A DNA stretch of 64,000 nt from Brumimicrobium ulvae (GCF_947504225.1 NZ_CANNGT010000004.1:62001-126000); one strand, 5' to 3'. Counted from the stretch's first letter, positions 1 through 9,710 are shown. Numbers and translations are program-made. The notes: generated from the sequence alone by a model not told the origin.

Positions 1-2
1 AA

Positions 3-476
3 TCAAATCTAGACCCTAACCTTTGGGTTTATACCGAACGCAAGGACGAAGACACATTATTCAATGTACGCTTGTATAATCTTTCGACGAAAGAAAGTAA
101 AATCCTCTTCAACCAGGCTTCTAGTCCAAATCAAAAATATGGATTCAAACCACTTATCTTTAGTCCTGACAATAAGCGTGTTTATTTCGAAGCTTTTGTA
201 TTTGATAGTTATTTGAACAATGAAGAATTATGGGAATTGGATTTAAACACATTAGCATTTCGCGAAATCAACATCCATTCTTTCTATACCAGCTCACCAA
301 AAATGTCACCTGATGGAAAGTTCTTTGCTTATCCAGCAGCTTCGCAACCGAACAATGTGCATGTCAGTCCAAATCAATTGTTACTCTTCAATATAGAAAC
401 AGAGGAAGAAAGTAGAATAATAGCAGATGAAAATGGATTTATCGGATTGATCGGTTGGTCGGAAGCCAAGCAATAA
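3..476 (+). CDS. C-terminal part of a PD40/WD40-like beta-propeller protein (5' truncated)
   Basis: The reading frame is open from the left edge of the window, so the start lies outside it; about 157 residues are visible. Repeated blade-like motifs are seen, such as FSPDNKRVYFEA and MSPDGKFFAY, each followed by a hydrophobic strand and a polar turn. These are typical of PD40 (TolB-like) propeller repeats. The protein probably sits in the periplasm or on the surface, but its N-terminus and any signal peptide are not in view. The M23 peptidase gene begins 27 nt downstream on the same strand, so the two may be co-transcribed. Substrate and partner are unknown. Confidence 0.75.
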   Translation, partial: SNLDPNLWVYTERKDEDTLFNVRLYNLSTKESKILFNQASSPNQKYGFKPLIFSPDNKRVYFEAFVFDSYLNNEELWELDLNTLAFREINIHSFYTSSPKMSPDGKFFAYPAASQPNNVHVSPNQLLLFNIETEEESRIIADENGFIGLIGWSEAKQ

Positions 477-503
477 GCATATACTAATTTAAAACAGATC
501 ATT

Positions 504-2495
504 ATGAAATCTAAAATACAATTGATTCTTTGTTTGTTCATGCTGCAATTCTTTGCACTTGAAGTATATGGCCAAGGATTTAAACTACCATGGAACAGTG
601 GTGTTAGTCATTACGTATCAAGAACGGGTTCTCCAGCACCTACAGGTCCGACAGGATCCAGTTGTGGCCCAAATTCAGTCTATAATTACACTGCACATGG
701 TTATGTAGCTATAGACTTTGACACGCCCAACAATGTTTACGATCCCGTTCGTGCAGTTAAAGCAGGAGTTGTTGTTTTTGCAGGGTGGAATGGCGGATAT
801 GGAAATCTTGTTCGGGTTCGACATTCTGATGGAACACAAACTTATTATGCTCACAACGATGCAATTTTTGTTTCAACGGGTCAATCAGTTCAGCAAGGAT
901 GTATCCTAGCCGATGGAGGAGACACGGGAAACTCATTTGGTGACCACATTCATTTTGAATGGAGAGACGTTGGTGGAGTGCCATTTTCAGACAACCGATA
1001 TCCAAGTTTTTTAGAATGTTCATGTAAAGTTAAGGCAAAATACTGTTATACTTCTACCAACAGTAATGGACCTTGTACTGGAACACCGTGCACAGCGCCA
1101 ACAAATGATAACTGTAGTAATGCAACTACAATAATATCGAATGGACCAACATTATCGGGTACTGTAAAATGTGCTACAGGATCATTTGGTGCCAATCAAT
1201 GTGATGGATGTAATTGTTCATCTCCTGACGATTTAGATGTTTACTTTAAGTTTGTTGCACAAGCGACAAGTCATACTGTCACATTATCCAACTATGCCAG
1301 TAATTTTGATGGAGTTATTGAACTCAGGTCAGGATGTTCACTAGGAACAAATTTAGGTTGTTATGACCCAAGCGGTGTACCCAATTCAATCTCTAGAACC
1401 TTTAATGGATTAACAGTAGGACAAACTTATTATGTTCGCATATTTGAATGGGATAACATCAATACACCACCAAGCTCACCAACATTTAAAGTGAAAGTCA
1501 CACACATTTGTCCATTGCCTGGAAATATTCAAAATATTTCAGGAAACACAAGCATTTGTTCCAACACTACGCAAACCTACTCTGTTGCGGCGGTTTCAAA
1601 CGCAACAAGTTATACTTGGACGCTACCTTCAGGATGGACAGGGACTTCAACAAGTAATTCAATTACGGTAAATGTGGGGAATAATGGTGGACAGATTTCT
1701 GTAAAAGCAAACAATAATTGTGGAAGTAGTGATCTTGTCACAAAACAAATTGATGTTTCCATAATGCCAAGTACTCCAAGTACAATAGCAGGAAAAAGCA
1801 CTTTATGTGAGGGGCCATCTCAAGAAAATTATTCGATTAGTCCGGTAAGCGGTGCAACAAGTTTTACATGGACATTACCTTCAGGTTGGACAGGAAGTTC
1901 TAATTCAACACTCATTTCAGCTACGACAGATGGAACAGGAGGAACCATAAAAGTAAAGGCCAATAGTGGTTGCGGAAGTGGTCCAGAAAGAACATTAGAG
2001 GTCACCGCAATAAACTTAGACAATACGGTCAATTATATCAATGGTGAACTTACAGCTAACGCAGCTGGAGCAAGTTATCAATGGATTGATTGCAGCACAA
2101 ATTATCCAATAAATGGGGCTACAAACCAAAGTTTCATACCAAATCAAATTGGAGATTACGCTGTAGTTCTCACGATGGGGAATTGTATTGACACTTCGGC
2201 ATGTGTTTCAGTTTCAGATTTAGGACTCACCTATTCTGATCAAACGATACAATTAATCGCTTATCCTAATCCCACAAGAAATACAGTTTCTATTGCTGGA
2301 AAAGGCCTAAATAATGAAAAACACCACATCAGATTTACTAATGTTCAAGGTCAAGTGTTTATTCATGAAGAATTTAGTATCAACAACAACAAACTCGATA
2401 CTCAATTTGACATCAGTAAATTGCCTAGTGGATTATATTTTATCACAATCAGTTCTAGCACACTAAAGCATGTGTTTAAACTTGAAAAGATTTAA
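504..2495 (+). CDS. Secreted M23-family metallopeptidase with T9SS C-terminal sorting domain
   Basis: 663 residues. A signal peptide spans about residues 1-23 (ends VYGQ). The LytM/M23 zinc-peptidase domain covers about 60-155: H65 and D71 (HGYVAID), H117 (YYAHND) and the HxH pair H148/H150 (GDHIHFEW), which are the zinc and catalytic ligands. A pre-peptidase-like beta domain follows at about 198-335, then two homologous Ig/PKD-like domains at about 347-430 and 432-505, each with TWTLPSGWTG. The last ~75 residues (from YPNPTRNTV near 586) are a type A T9SS sorting domain. By family the enzyme cleaves peptide crosslinks in peptidoglycan; with T9SS export and adhesive modules it more likely acts outside the cell on other bacteria or is surface-anchored (inference). 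A strong terminator follows the stop. Confidence 0.88.
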   Translation: MKSKIQLILCLFMLQFFALEVYGQGFKLPWNSGVSHYVSRTGSPAPTGPTGSSCGPNSVYNYTAHGYVAIDFDTPNNVYDPVRAVKAGVVVFAGWNGGYGNLVRVRHSDGTQTYYAHNDAIFVSTGQSVQQGCILADGGDTGNSFGDHIHFEWRDVGGVPFSDNRYPSFLECSCKVKAKYCYTSTNSNGPCTGTPCTAPTNDNCSNATTIISNGPTLSGTVKCATGSFGANQCDGCNCSSPDDLDVYFKFVAQATSHTVTLSNYASNFDGVIELRSGCSLGTNLGCYDPSGVPNSISRTFNGLTVGQTYYVRIFEWDNINTPPSSPTFKVKVTHICPLPGNIQNISGNTSICSNTTQTYSVAAVSNATSYTWTLPSGWTGTSTSNSITVNVGNNGGQISVKANNNCGSSDLVTKQIDVSIMPSTPSTIAGKSTLCEGPSQENYSISPVSGATSFTWTLPSGWTGSSNSTLISATTDGTGGTIKVKANSGCGSGPERTLEVTAINLDNTVNYINGELTANAAGASYQWIDCSTNYPINGATNQSFIPNQIGDYAVVLTMGNCIDTSACVSVSDLGLTYSDQTIQLIAYPNPTRNTVSIAGKGLNNEKHHIRFTNVQGQVFIHEEFSINNNKLDTQFDISKLPSGLYFITISSSTLKHVFKLEKI

Positions 2496-2527
2496 AGGCA
2501 AAAATCTGAAATAAGGATATGGTTTAG

Positions 2528-2577
2528 ACACCTTTTGCTTCGATAAAAATTTAACTTCGAAGCAAAAGGTGTTTTTT
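2528..2577 (+). terminator. Rho-independent terminator after the M23 peptidase gene
   Basis: A perfect 16-bp stem (2528-2543 pairs with 2557-2572) around a 13-nt A/T loop, followed by a run of six T. It lies 33 nt after the stop codon at 2495. Confidence 0.93.
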
Positions 2578-2587
2578 CGTTCTAGAA

Positions 2588-2620
2588 TAAAAAAGCCTTT
2601 GGTGTCTCGTCCAAAGGCTT
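2588..2620 (-). terminator. Probable terminator for leftward transcription
   Basis: A 10-bp stem, AAGCCTTTGG (2593-2602) with CCAAAGGCTT (2611-2620). On the minus strand it is followed by a T-run (the A-run at 2588-2594). It is oriented to stop transcripts from the S4-domain gene, although it lies about 260 nt beyond that gene. Confidence 0.75.
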
Positions 2621-2878
2621 CTTGCGCTTTAAATTATGAAAAAAGCAATCTGATAGCAGGCATGATTGGAAATTTATACTCTACATTAAAAGAACAATCG
2701 ATCCTACACCTCAAAAATAGATAAGATAAAAAGAAGTCATACAAGGGTTTTCCCTAGAAAAGTATACACTTTTGATTTTAAAGCAAGTAAATCTAAAACT
2801 ATAAAAAAATAATAAACTTCAGGGATTTTGTTTAAAGGCTTATCTAAATAGGATTTAAATTTTGTTTCACTTTGTGGA

Positions 2879-3094
2879 TTAGAGGATAGTTATTTTTATT
2901 TGCCCCTCTACTTCTAACACATCGCCTTTGCGGATTTTAGCTCGTTTACGCGTTTCTACTTCACCATCACGCACTACGCCACCATCGTCAACAATCATCT
3001 TGGCGTGCCCTCCAGTTTGGGCAACACCTATAGCTTTCAACAATTGTAAAAGTTCAATATATTCCCCTTCAAGATTAAATTCAATAGCTTCCAT
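2879..3094 (-). CDS. Small S4-domain RNA-binding protein (YbcJ-like)
   Basis: 71 residues, all S4 fold: a helical LLQLLKAIGV segment, then GGHAKMIVDDGGVVRDGEVETRKRAK cut by short turns, then KGDVLEVEG. Size and layout match the stand-alone S4 proteins of the E. coli YbcJ type. These bind RNA, probably ribosomal; the exact role is not known. It stands alone, separated from the transporter operon upstream by a terminator at 3125-3152. The start is the only ATG giving the full S4 fold. Confidence 0.85.
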   Translation of the reverse strand: MEAIEFNLEGEYIELLQLLKAIGVAQTGGHAKMIVDDGGVVRDGEVETRKRAKIRKGDVLEVEGQIKITIL

Positions 3095-3124
3095 AAATCA
3101 ATTTATCGTTTGGATGTAAAACTA

Positions 3125-3152
3125 AAAACCGATGAAATAGTTCACCGGTTTT
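3125..3152 (-). terminator. Terminator of the POT transporter operon
   Basis: A 12-bp stem (3125-3136 with 3141-3152) and a 4-nt loop. The single mismatch read on the plus strand becomes a G-U pair on the minus strand, and the minus-strand RNA then runs into TTTTTAGTTTT. It lies 30 nt after the stop of the 871-residue transporter. Confidence 0.85.
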
Positions 3153-3181
3153 CAGAAAATCAATTATTGTTATGACGGAAT

Positions 3182-5797
3182 TTATTTTACACCGTGCATT
3201 AATTTCTTCAACAATGGGTTAAGCACTGCAATCAGTACACCTGCAACAACAGGGATAACTGTAAAGATCAAGAAGAAGAAAGAAATACTGTATTCCTCTT
3301 GAATTTCGTCTACCATTCCACCCATAGATGCGGCAATTTTATTTCCAATTGCAATGGCCAAGTACCACATTCCAAACATCAGGGCTATCATTCTTGCCGG
3401 AACAAGTTTACTTACGTACGAAAGCCCTACTGGAGATAAGAAGAGTTCTCCAAGTGTATGGAAGAAGTAGGCTAGAATTAACCAGACCATACTTACACGA
3501 ACAATCCCTGCTTCAGTTCCTTGAGGAATAAAGCTTGAACCATAAGCCAACACAGCAAATCCGATTCCCATTACGATTAATCCTAAAGAGTACTTCATCG
3601 CCGCAGAAGGATTGTATTTACTTTCCCACCATTTCGAGAAGAAAGAGGCGAAAGCAATAATGAAGAATGAGTTCAGAATACTGAACCAAGAAACAGTAAT
3701 TTCGACTTCATTATCTTTAATTTCAGACACACTAGCTTGAATAATTTTAGATGATTTTTCAGCTTTTACATAATCCTCGGCAAGCTTATCTTCTTTTTCT
3801 CCATCTAAGTAAACAAACTTACCAAGCTCAACATGAGTTGCGACATTATCTCCAACTTTAAGCTCTTCATTTGTAGAGAAAAACAATGGTTTATTCACTG
3901 TTTCTTCCCCACTAAGTAAAGGACGTGCTTCAGAAACTGGTTGATATACAATCGTTTGCTTCCCAACAAGAACTGTATCTATACTCACTGAAATTTCACC
4001 ATTTGCGTTTTCAACAATTTCACCATACGCAAAACGAACTGGCTCTATTTCACTTTTTTGATCACGTTGAACAACGACTTCGCTATTTTCCTTCACCGAT
4101 CCAGGGGCGTCTAATAAATACGCTGCTTCGGCACCTAATGATAGTTTTGCATTGGTGTTGTTAGACATAAATGGTGCAGAAAGATAAGTCTTTTCATCAG
4201 CCTCTGCTTCTCCCTTTTTCTTGTAAATCGGGAAGTTTTGTTGACTACGCACTGCAGTTACATCCAATTTAAAATGTGTTGAATCGGCATTTTTAACATT
4301 TCCAAAAGCAAAGTGTAAATCTTCTCTTTCTTCTTGGTAGTTCACTACTACTTTGTTGTTTTTAACCGTATCTAAAGAGACATAATCACCTTCACCAAGT
4401 CTTACAGCAACAAGGCTTCCTACCTTAAAGTGGTCATTATTGCTTGCATTGGAAACTTCATCATTTGAAAATGCTTCATAAACATATTCTCCTTTTTCGT
4501 TTGCAATTTGTTCAACAGGTACAGCGGCATATTGCGCTTCGTATGAAACTGTATTAAAGTCTCTTGCCAGCATCCATATTACGATACCCCAAACCAAGGA
4601 GAAACACAAGGCCAAAACGACGTTACTTCCTGGAATCTTTTTGAAAGATTTTTTATTCAACAAGTACAATACCCAAGTAATGATCATTAATGGGATAATC
4701 GTCAACAAAGTATTTACGATATTAAAAATCAATGCTGAGTTTCCTGTCAAGACCCTATCGGTATAATCTCTTGCGAAAATTACCATAGAAGTTGCCGCTT
4801 GTTCAAAAGGGATAAAGAACAATACGGTAAAGAATGCAAAGATGATCACTGCAATCATTCGGTCTCTGATGACTTTTTCATACCTTCTAATACGTGTTAT
4901 TATAAGGTAAAGGAATAAAAGAAGACCTCCTAGTACAATTACCAAAGGCCCAGATAAAGTGTCTTTTGACAAGAAGAATTCTTCTGGCAATAAATTAACC
5001 TCACCAATTTTAGAAACCGGGTCATTAATTAGATAAAGCAAACCAATAATAGCAGTAACAACGATTAATACTTTATCAACCATTGTAAATTTGTTCTCTT
5101 TGTAATCTTTTACTTCAGCTGCTTTTTCTTCTTTAGTTTGACGCACAGGAGGTGCTCCAATCTTACCAAAGAGAGGTTTAGCCAATAAGAACTGTACTGT
5201 TCCGAAAAGCATAAAGATACCGGCTAATCCGAATCCCCAAGACCACCCTACACGTTCAGCAAGGTACCCACAAAGCATCATCCCGAAAAATGCACCTGCG
5301 TTAACTCCCATGTAGAAAATAGTATAAGCACCATCCTTTTTTTCTGGGAGGTAAGTATACATTTCAGAAATAATTGAAGTGATATTAGGCTTAAAGAAAC
5401 CAGTACCTAGTACCAAAAGGGCCAATCCCATATAAAGAGAGAATTCAGTTTCGAATGCCATAGAAGCATGACCTGCAGTCATGATTACACAACCAATCAA
5501 TACTGCCCAACGGTATCCAGTAAATTTATCAGCGATAACTCCTCCAAGTATTGGTGTTAGATAAAGCAAACCGGCATAAGTTCCGAAAAGTGCACCAGCA
5601 TTTTCTGCGGTCCATTCCCAACCCGGATTACTACCGATAACAGCCATTGTAAGGAAGTTTATCAATAATACCCTCATTCCATAGAATGAGAATCTTTCCC
5701 ACATTTCAGTAAAGAAAAGTACAAATAAACCAGCTGGGTGGCCTAAAACTTTACTCTTAAAAAACTCATCGTGTTGAGTTGTATCTACATTTGCCAT
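3182..5797 (-). CDS. POT/PTR2-family proton-coupled peptide transporter with a large periplasmic insertion
   Basis: 871 residues, where typical bacterial POTs have about 450-550. The family ExxER motif is E31/E34/R35 in EMWERFSFYG, and the PTR2 signature lies around GVNAGAFFG (164-172). Inner-membrane helices 1-6 end near 205; helices at about 241-256 and 283-301 match the HA/HB pair of prokaryotic POTs; TM7 carries FEQAATS (331-337). Unusually, two further hydrophobic helices (355-380, 391-411) and a ~290-residue soluble region (412-702) come before TM8 (704-722). Three internal repeats appear in that region, near 443-516, 543-609 and 639-703. Inner-membrane import of di/tripeptides with protons is the family role. 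It is second in an operon, 22 nt after the other POT gene. Confidence 0.93.
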   Translation of the reverse strand: MANVDTTQHDEFFKSKVLGHPAGLFVLFFTEMWERFSFYGMRVLLINFLTMAVIGSNPGWEWTAENAGALFGTYAGLLYLTPILGGVIADKFTGYRWAVLIGCVIMTAGHASMAFETEFSLYMGLALLVLGTGFFKPNITSIISEMYTYLPEKKDGAYTIFYMGVNAGAFFGMMLCGYLAERVGWSWGFGLAGIFMLFGTVQFLLAKPLFGKIGAPPVRQTKEEKAAEVKDYKENKFTMVDKVLIVVTAIIGLLYLINDPVSKIGEVNLLPEEFFLSKDTLSGPLVIVLGGLLLFLYLIITRIRRYEKVIRDRMIAVIIFAFFTVLFFIPFEQAATSMVIFARDYTDRVLTGNSALIFNIVNTLLTIIPLMIITWVLYLLNKKSFKKIPGSNVVLALCFSLVWGIVIWMLARDFNTVSYEAQYAAVPVEQIANEKGEYVYEAFSNDEVSNASNNDHFKVGSLVAVRLGEGDYVSLDTVKNNKVVVNYQEEREDLHFAFGNVKNADSTHFKLDVTAVRSQQNFPIYKKKGEAEADEKTYLSAPFMSNNTNAKLSLGAEAAYLLDAPGSVKENSEVVVQRDQKSEIEPVRFAYGEIVENANGEISVSIDTVLVGKQTIVYQPVSEARPLLSGEETVNKPLFFSTNEELKVGDNVATHVELGKFVYLDGEKEDKLAEDYVKAEKSSKIIQASVSEIKDNEVEITVSWFSILNSFFIIAFASFFSKWWESKYNPSAAMKYSLGLIVMGIGFAVLAYGSSFIPQGTEAGIVRVSMVWLILAYFFHTLGELFLSPVGLSYVSKLVPARMIALMFGMWYLAIAIGNKIAASMGGMVDEIQEEYSISFFFLIFTVIPVVAGVLIAVLNPLLKKLMHGVK

Positions 5798-5819
5798 AAT
5801 TGTATACCGTATTTAACTT

Positions 5820-7634
5820 TTATCCTTTTATTTCAGTATCCGCTATTTCATAACCTTCTGCCTCTAAGCCTTCAACTTCTTTATCCTCCGCACCGTGTGT
5901 TAATTTCTTAAGCTTGTTGAGGAATAAAATCAGTAAAAGACCAAAGCTTACCGTAAAAATAGTTAGCCATAAGAAGGTCTTATATTCTTGTTCATTTTGT
6001 TGTTCTTCTACAACAAAGGTTACAGTATAATTTTTACCATCACCCTTGTTTTCAGTCGCTTTCACAGCGTCTTGATCTTTTTCGAACTGCAACCTTGCAT
6101 GATAACGGTTCTCTTGATCCACATTGTGTTCTGCCAAGTATTCTTTTAACTCTGTTTTTCTTTCATCATCTAAGGAGAACAAACCTGTAACCTCCTTTTT
6201 CGATTTGTAGTCCGCAAACTTAATTTCTCCATCTTGCAAGAAAAGACTTGTTTTAATCTCGAAGTTTTTGTCTTGCGTAATTGGATAATCATAAATCGTC
6301 ATTTCTTTATTATTGTCATCACGCACCTTCATAGAATCTTTTGTAATAAAAGGAGTTAATTCATCCATTTCATATACAAGATCACCGTTGTAAGGAGTAA
6401 GTTGAGATGACTCTCCAATACTTCCTGCCAGTTTGTTTCCAAAACCAGAAGCTGCGAAGAAAATACCCATCATGATAGAGGCATACTTTAATGGTGCTAG
6501 TTTCGTAATAAAAGACAAAGAAACAGGGGAAGTAGACAATTCACCAATGGTATGGAATAGATAAGCGAGGAAAATCCAGAACATTGCTGCTTTTCCAAAA
6601 GTTTCAGAAGCTGCTTCTTTAGAGGCAAACATCATAAATACATATCCTAATCCCATGATAATTGTACCAATGGCCATTTTAAAAAGAGAAGATGATTCTC
6701 TACCCTTCTTCTTCCACCACACCCAGAATCCACCGATTACGGTACCAAATATGATAATGTATGCCGCATTCAAAGACTGAAACACTGCTGCTGGAATTTC
6801 TTCTAACCAACTTAAACCAATAGTTCTGTCAATTTTTGTATCTGTATAAAGATTCATCAACCCTCCGGCTTGTTCGAAAGCACCCCAGAAAACAATAACA
6901 ATAAGGAATGAAATCAAAAGAACAATAACTCTGTCTTTTTCGATTTTTGTTAAAGGACGTTTAGCAGCAGCTTTCATTTCAGGAGTTGCTTTGTCTCCAC
7001 CTGTAAATTCACCCACTCCAACAAGGTATTTTTGTCCCCACATGTATACTGCTTGACCTAATAACATACCGATTCCAGCCAATCCGAATCCGTAGTGCCA
7101 TCCATAAATATGTGCCACCATACCTACAGTAATACTTGCTAAAAATGCTCCAATGTTAATTCCAATATAGAAAATAGTAAACCCACTATCTCTTCTGATG
7201 TCACCTTCTTCGTAAAGTCCACCAACCATCGTAGAAATATTTGGTTTTAATCCACCAACTCCTAAGATAATGAAAGCCAATCCTGTGAAAAACGCCCAAT
7301 CTTGAGGAATTGCAAGTACTCCGTGACCAATACACAAAAGAATACCACCCCACATCACTGTTTTCTTAGGCCCTAAGAATTTGTCGGCTACCCAACCTCC
7401 AGGGATTGATGCCACATAGACCAACATTGTATACCAACCGTAAAGCCAAATTCCGTCTTTACTGCTCCATCCTAAACCTGGATCTGCTGCTGTCGCAGAG
7501 GCTACAATATATAAAGTAAGAATACCACGCATTCCATAATAAGAGAAGCGTTCCCACATTTCAGTAAAGAACAAAATGAACAACCCAATTGGGTGTCCCA
7601 TAACCTCCCGTTTCACACTACTGTCTAAACTCAT
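5820..7634 (-). CDS. POT/PTR2-family proton-coupled peptide transporter
   Basis: 604 residues. The ExxER motif is E25/E28/R29 in EMWERFSYYG; the PTR2 signature is around GINIGAFLAS (158-167); TM7 carries FEQAGG (253-258). Unlike its neighbour it lacks the HA/HB helices, and its extra polar segment (about 408-551) lies between TM11 and TM12, also predicted periplasmic. After TM12 there is an acidic cytoplasmic tail. It is first gene of the operon, which it shares with the 871-residue paralogue, and is divergent from the M1 aminopeptidase gene. This suggests a peptide capture, uptake and hydrolysis cluster. The two transporters are distant paralogues, not a recent duplication. Confidence 0.94.
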   Translation of the reverse strand: MSLDSSVKREVMGHPIGLFILFFTEMWERFSYYGMRGILTLYIVASATAADPGLGWSSKDGIWLYGWYTMLVYVASIPGGWVADKFLGPKKTVMWGGILLCIGHGVLAIPQDWAFFTGLAFIILGVGGLKPNISTMVGGLYEEGDIRRDSGFTIFYIGINIGAFLASITVGMVAHIYGWHYGFGLAGIGMLLGQAVYMWGQKYLVGVGEFTGGDKATPEMKAAAKRPLTKIEKDRVIVLLISFLIVIVFWGAFEQAGGLMNLYTDTKIDRTIGLSWLEEIPAAVFQSLNAAYIIIFGTVIGGFWVWWKKKGRESSSLFKMAIGTIIMGLGYVFMMFASKEAASETFGKAAMFWIFLAYLFHTIGELSTSPVSLSFITKLAPLKYASIMMGIFFAASGFGNKLAGSIGESSQLTPYNGDLVYEMDELTPFITKDSMKVRDDNNKEMTIYDYPITQDKNFEIKTSLFLQDGEIKFADYKSKKEVTGLFSLDDERKTELKEYLAEHNVDQENRYHARLQFEKDQDAVKATENKGDGKNYTVTFVVEEQQNEQEYKTFLWLTIFTVSFGLLLILFLNKLKKLTHGAEDKEVEGLEAEGYEIADTEIKG

Positions 7635-7832
7635 AATTGATACTTTACGATTTGGGTGGTGAAAATAATTAAAAAAAGTGAGCCTTTGCTAAAATACGTT
7701 AATTTGTTTAGTACAAAATAAATAATCGTTTGATTTGGCGGACTTAACGATAATTCTACGTGATTCGGCAATTTAATTAAGAATTACAGGAATAAAGTTT
7801 TAGTTTTACACTCTGAAAATGGTAAAAATATT

Positions 7833-9710
7833 ATGATAAAAAGATTAATCCCAGCCTTTATTGCGATCACATTATTCTCATGTGAACAGGTAGAAACACC
7901 TCAGAATGAAGAACAACAAGCTACTACAACTGTCAAAAATCATAGCTATGGTAACATTGATGAAATCAGTACAAACCACCTCCATCTGGAACTCAATGTA
8001 GATTTTGAAAACAAAGCTCTCACTGGTGTTGCTCGTCATACAATGGACAACAAAGGAGCTGATAAAGCTGTTTTTGACATTAAAAAGATGAACATTGAAA
8101 AAGTTACTCTTGGTAAAAAAGGTACTGAAACAGAAACTACATTCACCATCGGTCAATACGACTCATTGTTAGGTGCTCCATTAATTGTTGACCTTAGTTC
8201 TGAAGACCAATTCGTCAATATTTATTACTCAACACAAAAGGATGCTGATGCATTAGATTGGCTTCCAGCTGAATTAACAGGCAGTAAAAAATATCCATTT
8301 TTATATACACAAGGACAAGCCATCTTAACAAGAACATGGATTCCTGTGCAAGACACCCCTGAAAACAGATTTACTTATTCTGCTGATTTAAAAGTTCCAA
8401 GTGAATTATTGGCTTTAATGAGTGCTACAAATCCTACCGAGAAGAATGAAACAGGTGAATATTCATTCGAAATGAAGCAACCTATCCCATCCTATTTACT
8501 TGCATTAGCCGTTGGGGAATTAGATTACAGACAACTGAGTGACAACTCTGGGGTTTATGCTGAACCGCATTTAATTGATGCCGCCGAAGCTGAATTCAAA
8601 GACATTCCAAAAATGATTGATGCAGCCGAAGGACTTTATGGAGAATATTTATGGGATGTTTACGATGTTATTATTCTTCCTTACTCTTTCCCATTTGGAG
8701 GAATGGAAAATCCAAGGCTAACATTCTTAACACCTACCTTAATTGCTGGAGATGGAAGTCTAGTGAGTACAGTGGCGCATGAATTAGCACATTCATGGTC
8801 AGGAAACTTAGTAACAAATGCAAGTTGGAATGATTTCTGGCTAAACGAGGGCTTTACTGTTTATTTCGAAAATAGAATTATGGAGGAAGTGTATGGCGAA
8901 GAGATTGCTGACATGTTGGCCATGATTGAATTTCAAGAACTTAAGAGGAGTGTTGATGATTTAATGGCTGAAGGTCGCGAAAAAGATACCTATCTTAAAT
9001 TGGATTTGCACGGTAGAGACCCTGACGATGGTATGACTGACATTGCCTATGTCAAAGGAGCATTTTTCTTAAAGACGATTGAAGAAAAAGTAGGAAGAGA
9101 GAAATTTGATGTATTCTTAAACGCTTATTTTAAAGCACACGAATTTAAAACTTTAACAACAGAAAAATTTGTAGAATACATCAATGAAAACTTATTCGAA
9201 AAAGAAAACATTGAATTCAATCTTAACGAATGGATTTATGGGGAGGGAATCCCATCTAACGTGATCCAACTAAATTCTGATCGTTTTGTTGTAGCACAAG
9301 AACTTGCTCAAGAAGTAAAAGACGGAAATAAATTACCTACTGATTTAAAGCGCAGTGATAAAATCACCCAAGAATGGTTAGCCTTTATTCGCGCATTTGA
9401 TGGTGAGCTTTCAAAAGAACAAATGATCATGGTCGATGAGCAGCTGAACTTTAAGAACAGTGGCAATTCAGAAATCATGTCTGAATGGTTTGTACTCGGA
9501 ATCAAAAATGATTACAAAGAAATTCGTCCTGAAATAAAAGCTTTCTTGAAAAAAGTAGGAAGGAGAAAGTTTTTGGAGCCACTCTATACGACTCTTGCGA
9601 AAACTGAAGAAACACTAGAATGGGGTAAAGAAGTCTACAAAGAAGCTCGACCTTACTACCATGCTGTATCATTCCACACAATTGATAAAATATTAGGCGT
9701 AAATCACTAA
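7833..9710 (+). CDS. M1-family zinc aminopeptidase (LTA4-hydrolase/aminopeptidase B type), lipoprotein
   Basis: 625 residues. A lipoprotein signal ends at LFSC (C17). The exopeptidase motif GGMEN is at 289-293. The zinc site is HELAH (H316, E317, H320) with E339 in WLNEG, the canonical HExxH-18-E spacing. The C-terminal ~150 residues are helical, as in leukotriene A4 hydrolase relatives. It removes N-terminal residues from peptides, probably in the periplasm while anchored to a membrane by its lipid. It is transcribed divergently from the POT transporter operon, consistent with supplying short peptides. A stem-loop terminator follows. Alternative family members also have epoxide hydrolase activity, which sequence alone cannot settle. 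Confidence 0.94.
   Translation: MIKRLIPAFIAITLFSCEQVETPQNEEQQATTTVKNHSYGNIDEISTNHLHLELNVDFENKALTGVARHTMDNKGADKAVFDIKKMNIEKVTLGKKGTETETTFTIGQYDSLLGAPLIVDLSSEDQFVNIYYSTQKDADALDWLPAELTGSKKYPFLYTQGQAILTRTWIPVQDTPENRFTYSADLKVPSELLALMSATNPTEKNETGEYSFEMKQPIPSYLLALAVGELDYRQLSDNSGVYAEPHLIDAAEAEFKDIPKMIDAAEGLYGEYLWDVYDVIILPYSFPFGGMENPRLTFLTPTLIAGDGSLVSTVAHELAHSWSGNLVTNASWNDFWLNEGFTVYFENRIMEEVYGEEIADMLAMIEFQELKRSVDDLMAEGREKDTYLKLDLHGRDPDDGMTDIAYVKGAFFLKTIEEKVGREKFDVFLNAYFKAHEFKTLTTEKFVEYINENLFEKENIEFNLNEWIYGEGIPSNVIQLNSDRFVVAQELAQEVKDGNKLPTDLKRSDKITQEWLAFIRAFDGELSKEQMIMVDEQLNFKNSGNSEIMSEWFVLGIKNDYKEIRPEIKAFLKKVGRRKFLEPLYTTLAKTEETLEWGKEVYKEARPYYHAVSFHTIDKILGVNH

Larger units (their letters stand above)
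2496..2878. other. Intergenic region between convergent genes, with two terminators
   Basis: The 383-bp gap between the M23 peptidase gene and the convergent S4-domain gene holds two hairpin terminators of opposite polarity near its left end, listed separately. The remaining ~260 bp (2621-2878) is A/T-rich and shows no convincing frame, RNA fold or repeat. Confidence 0.7.
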
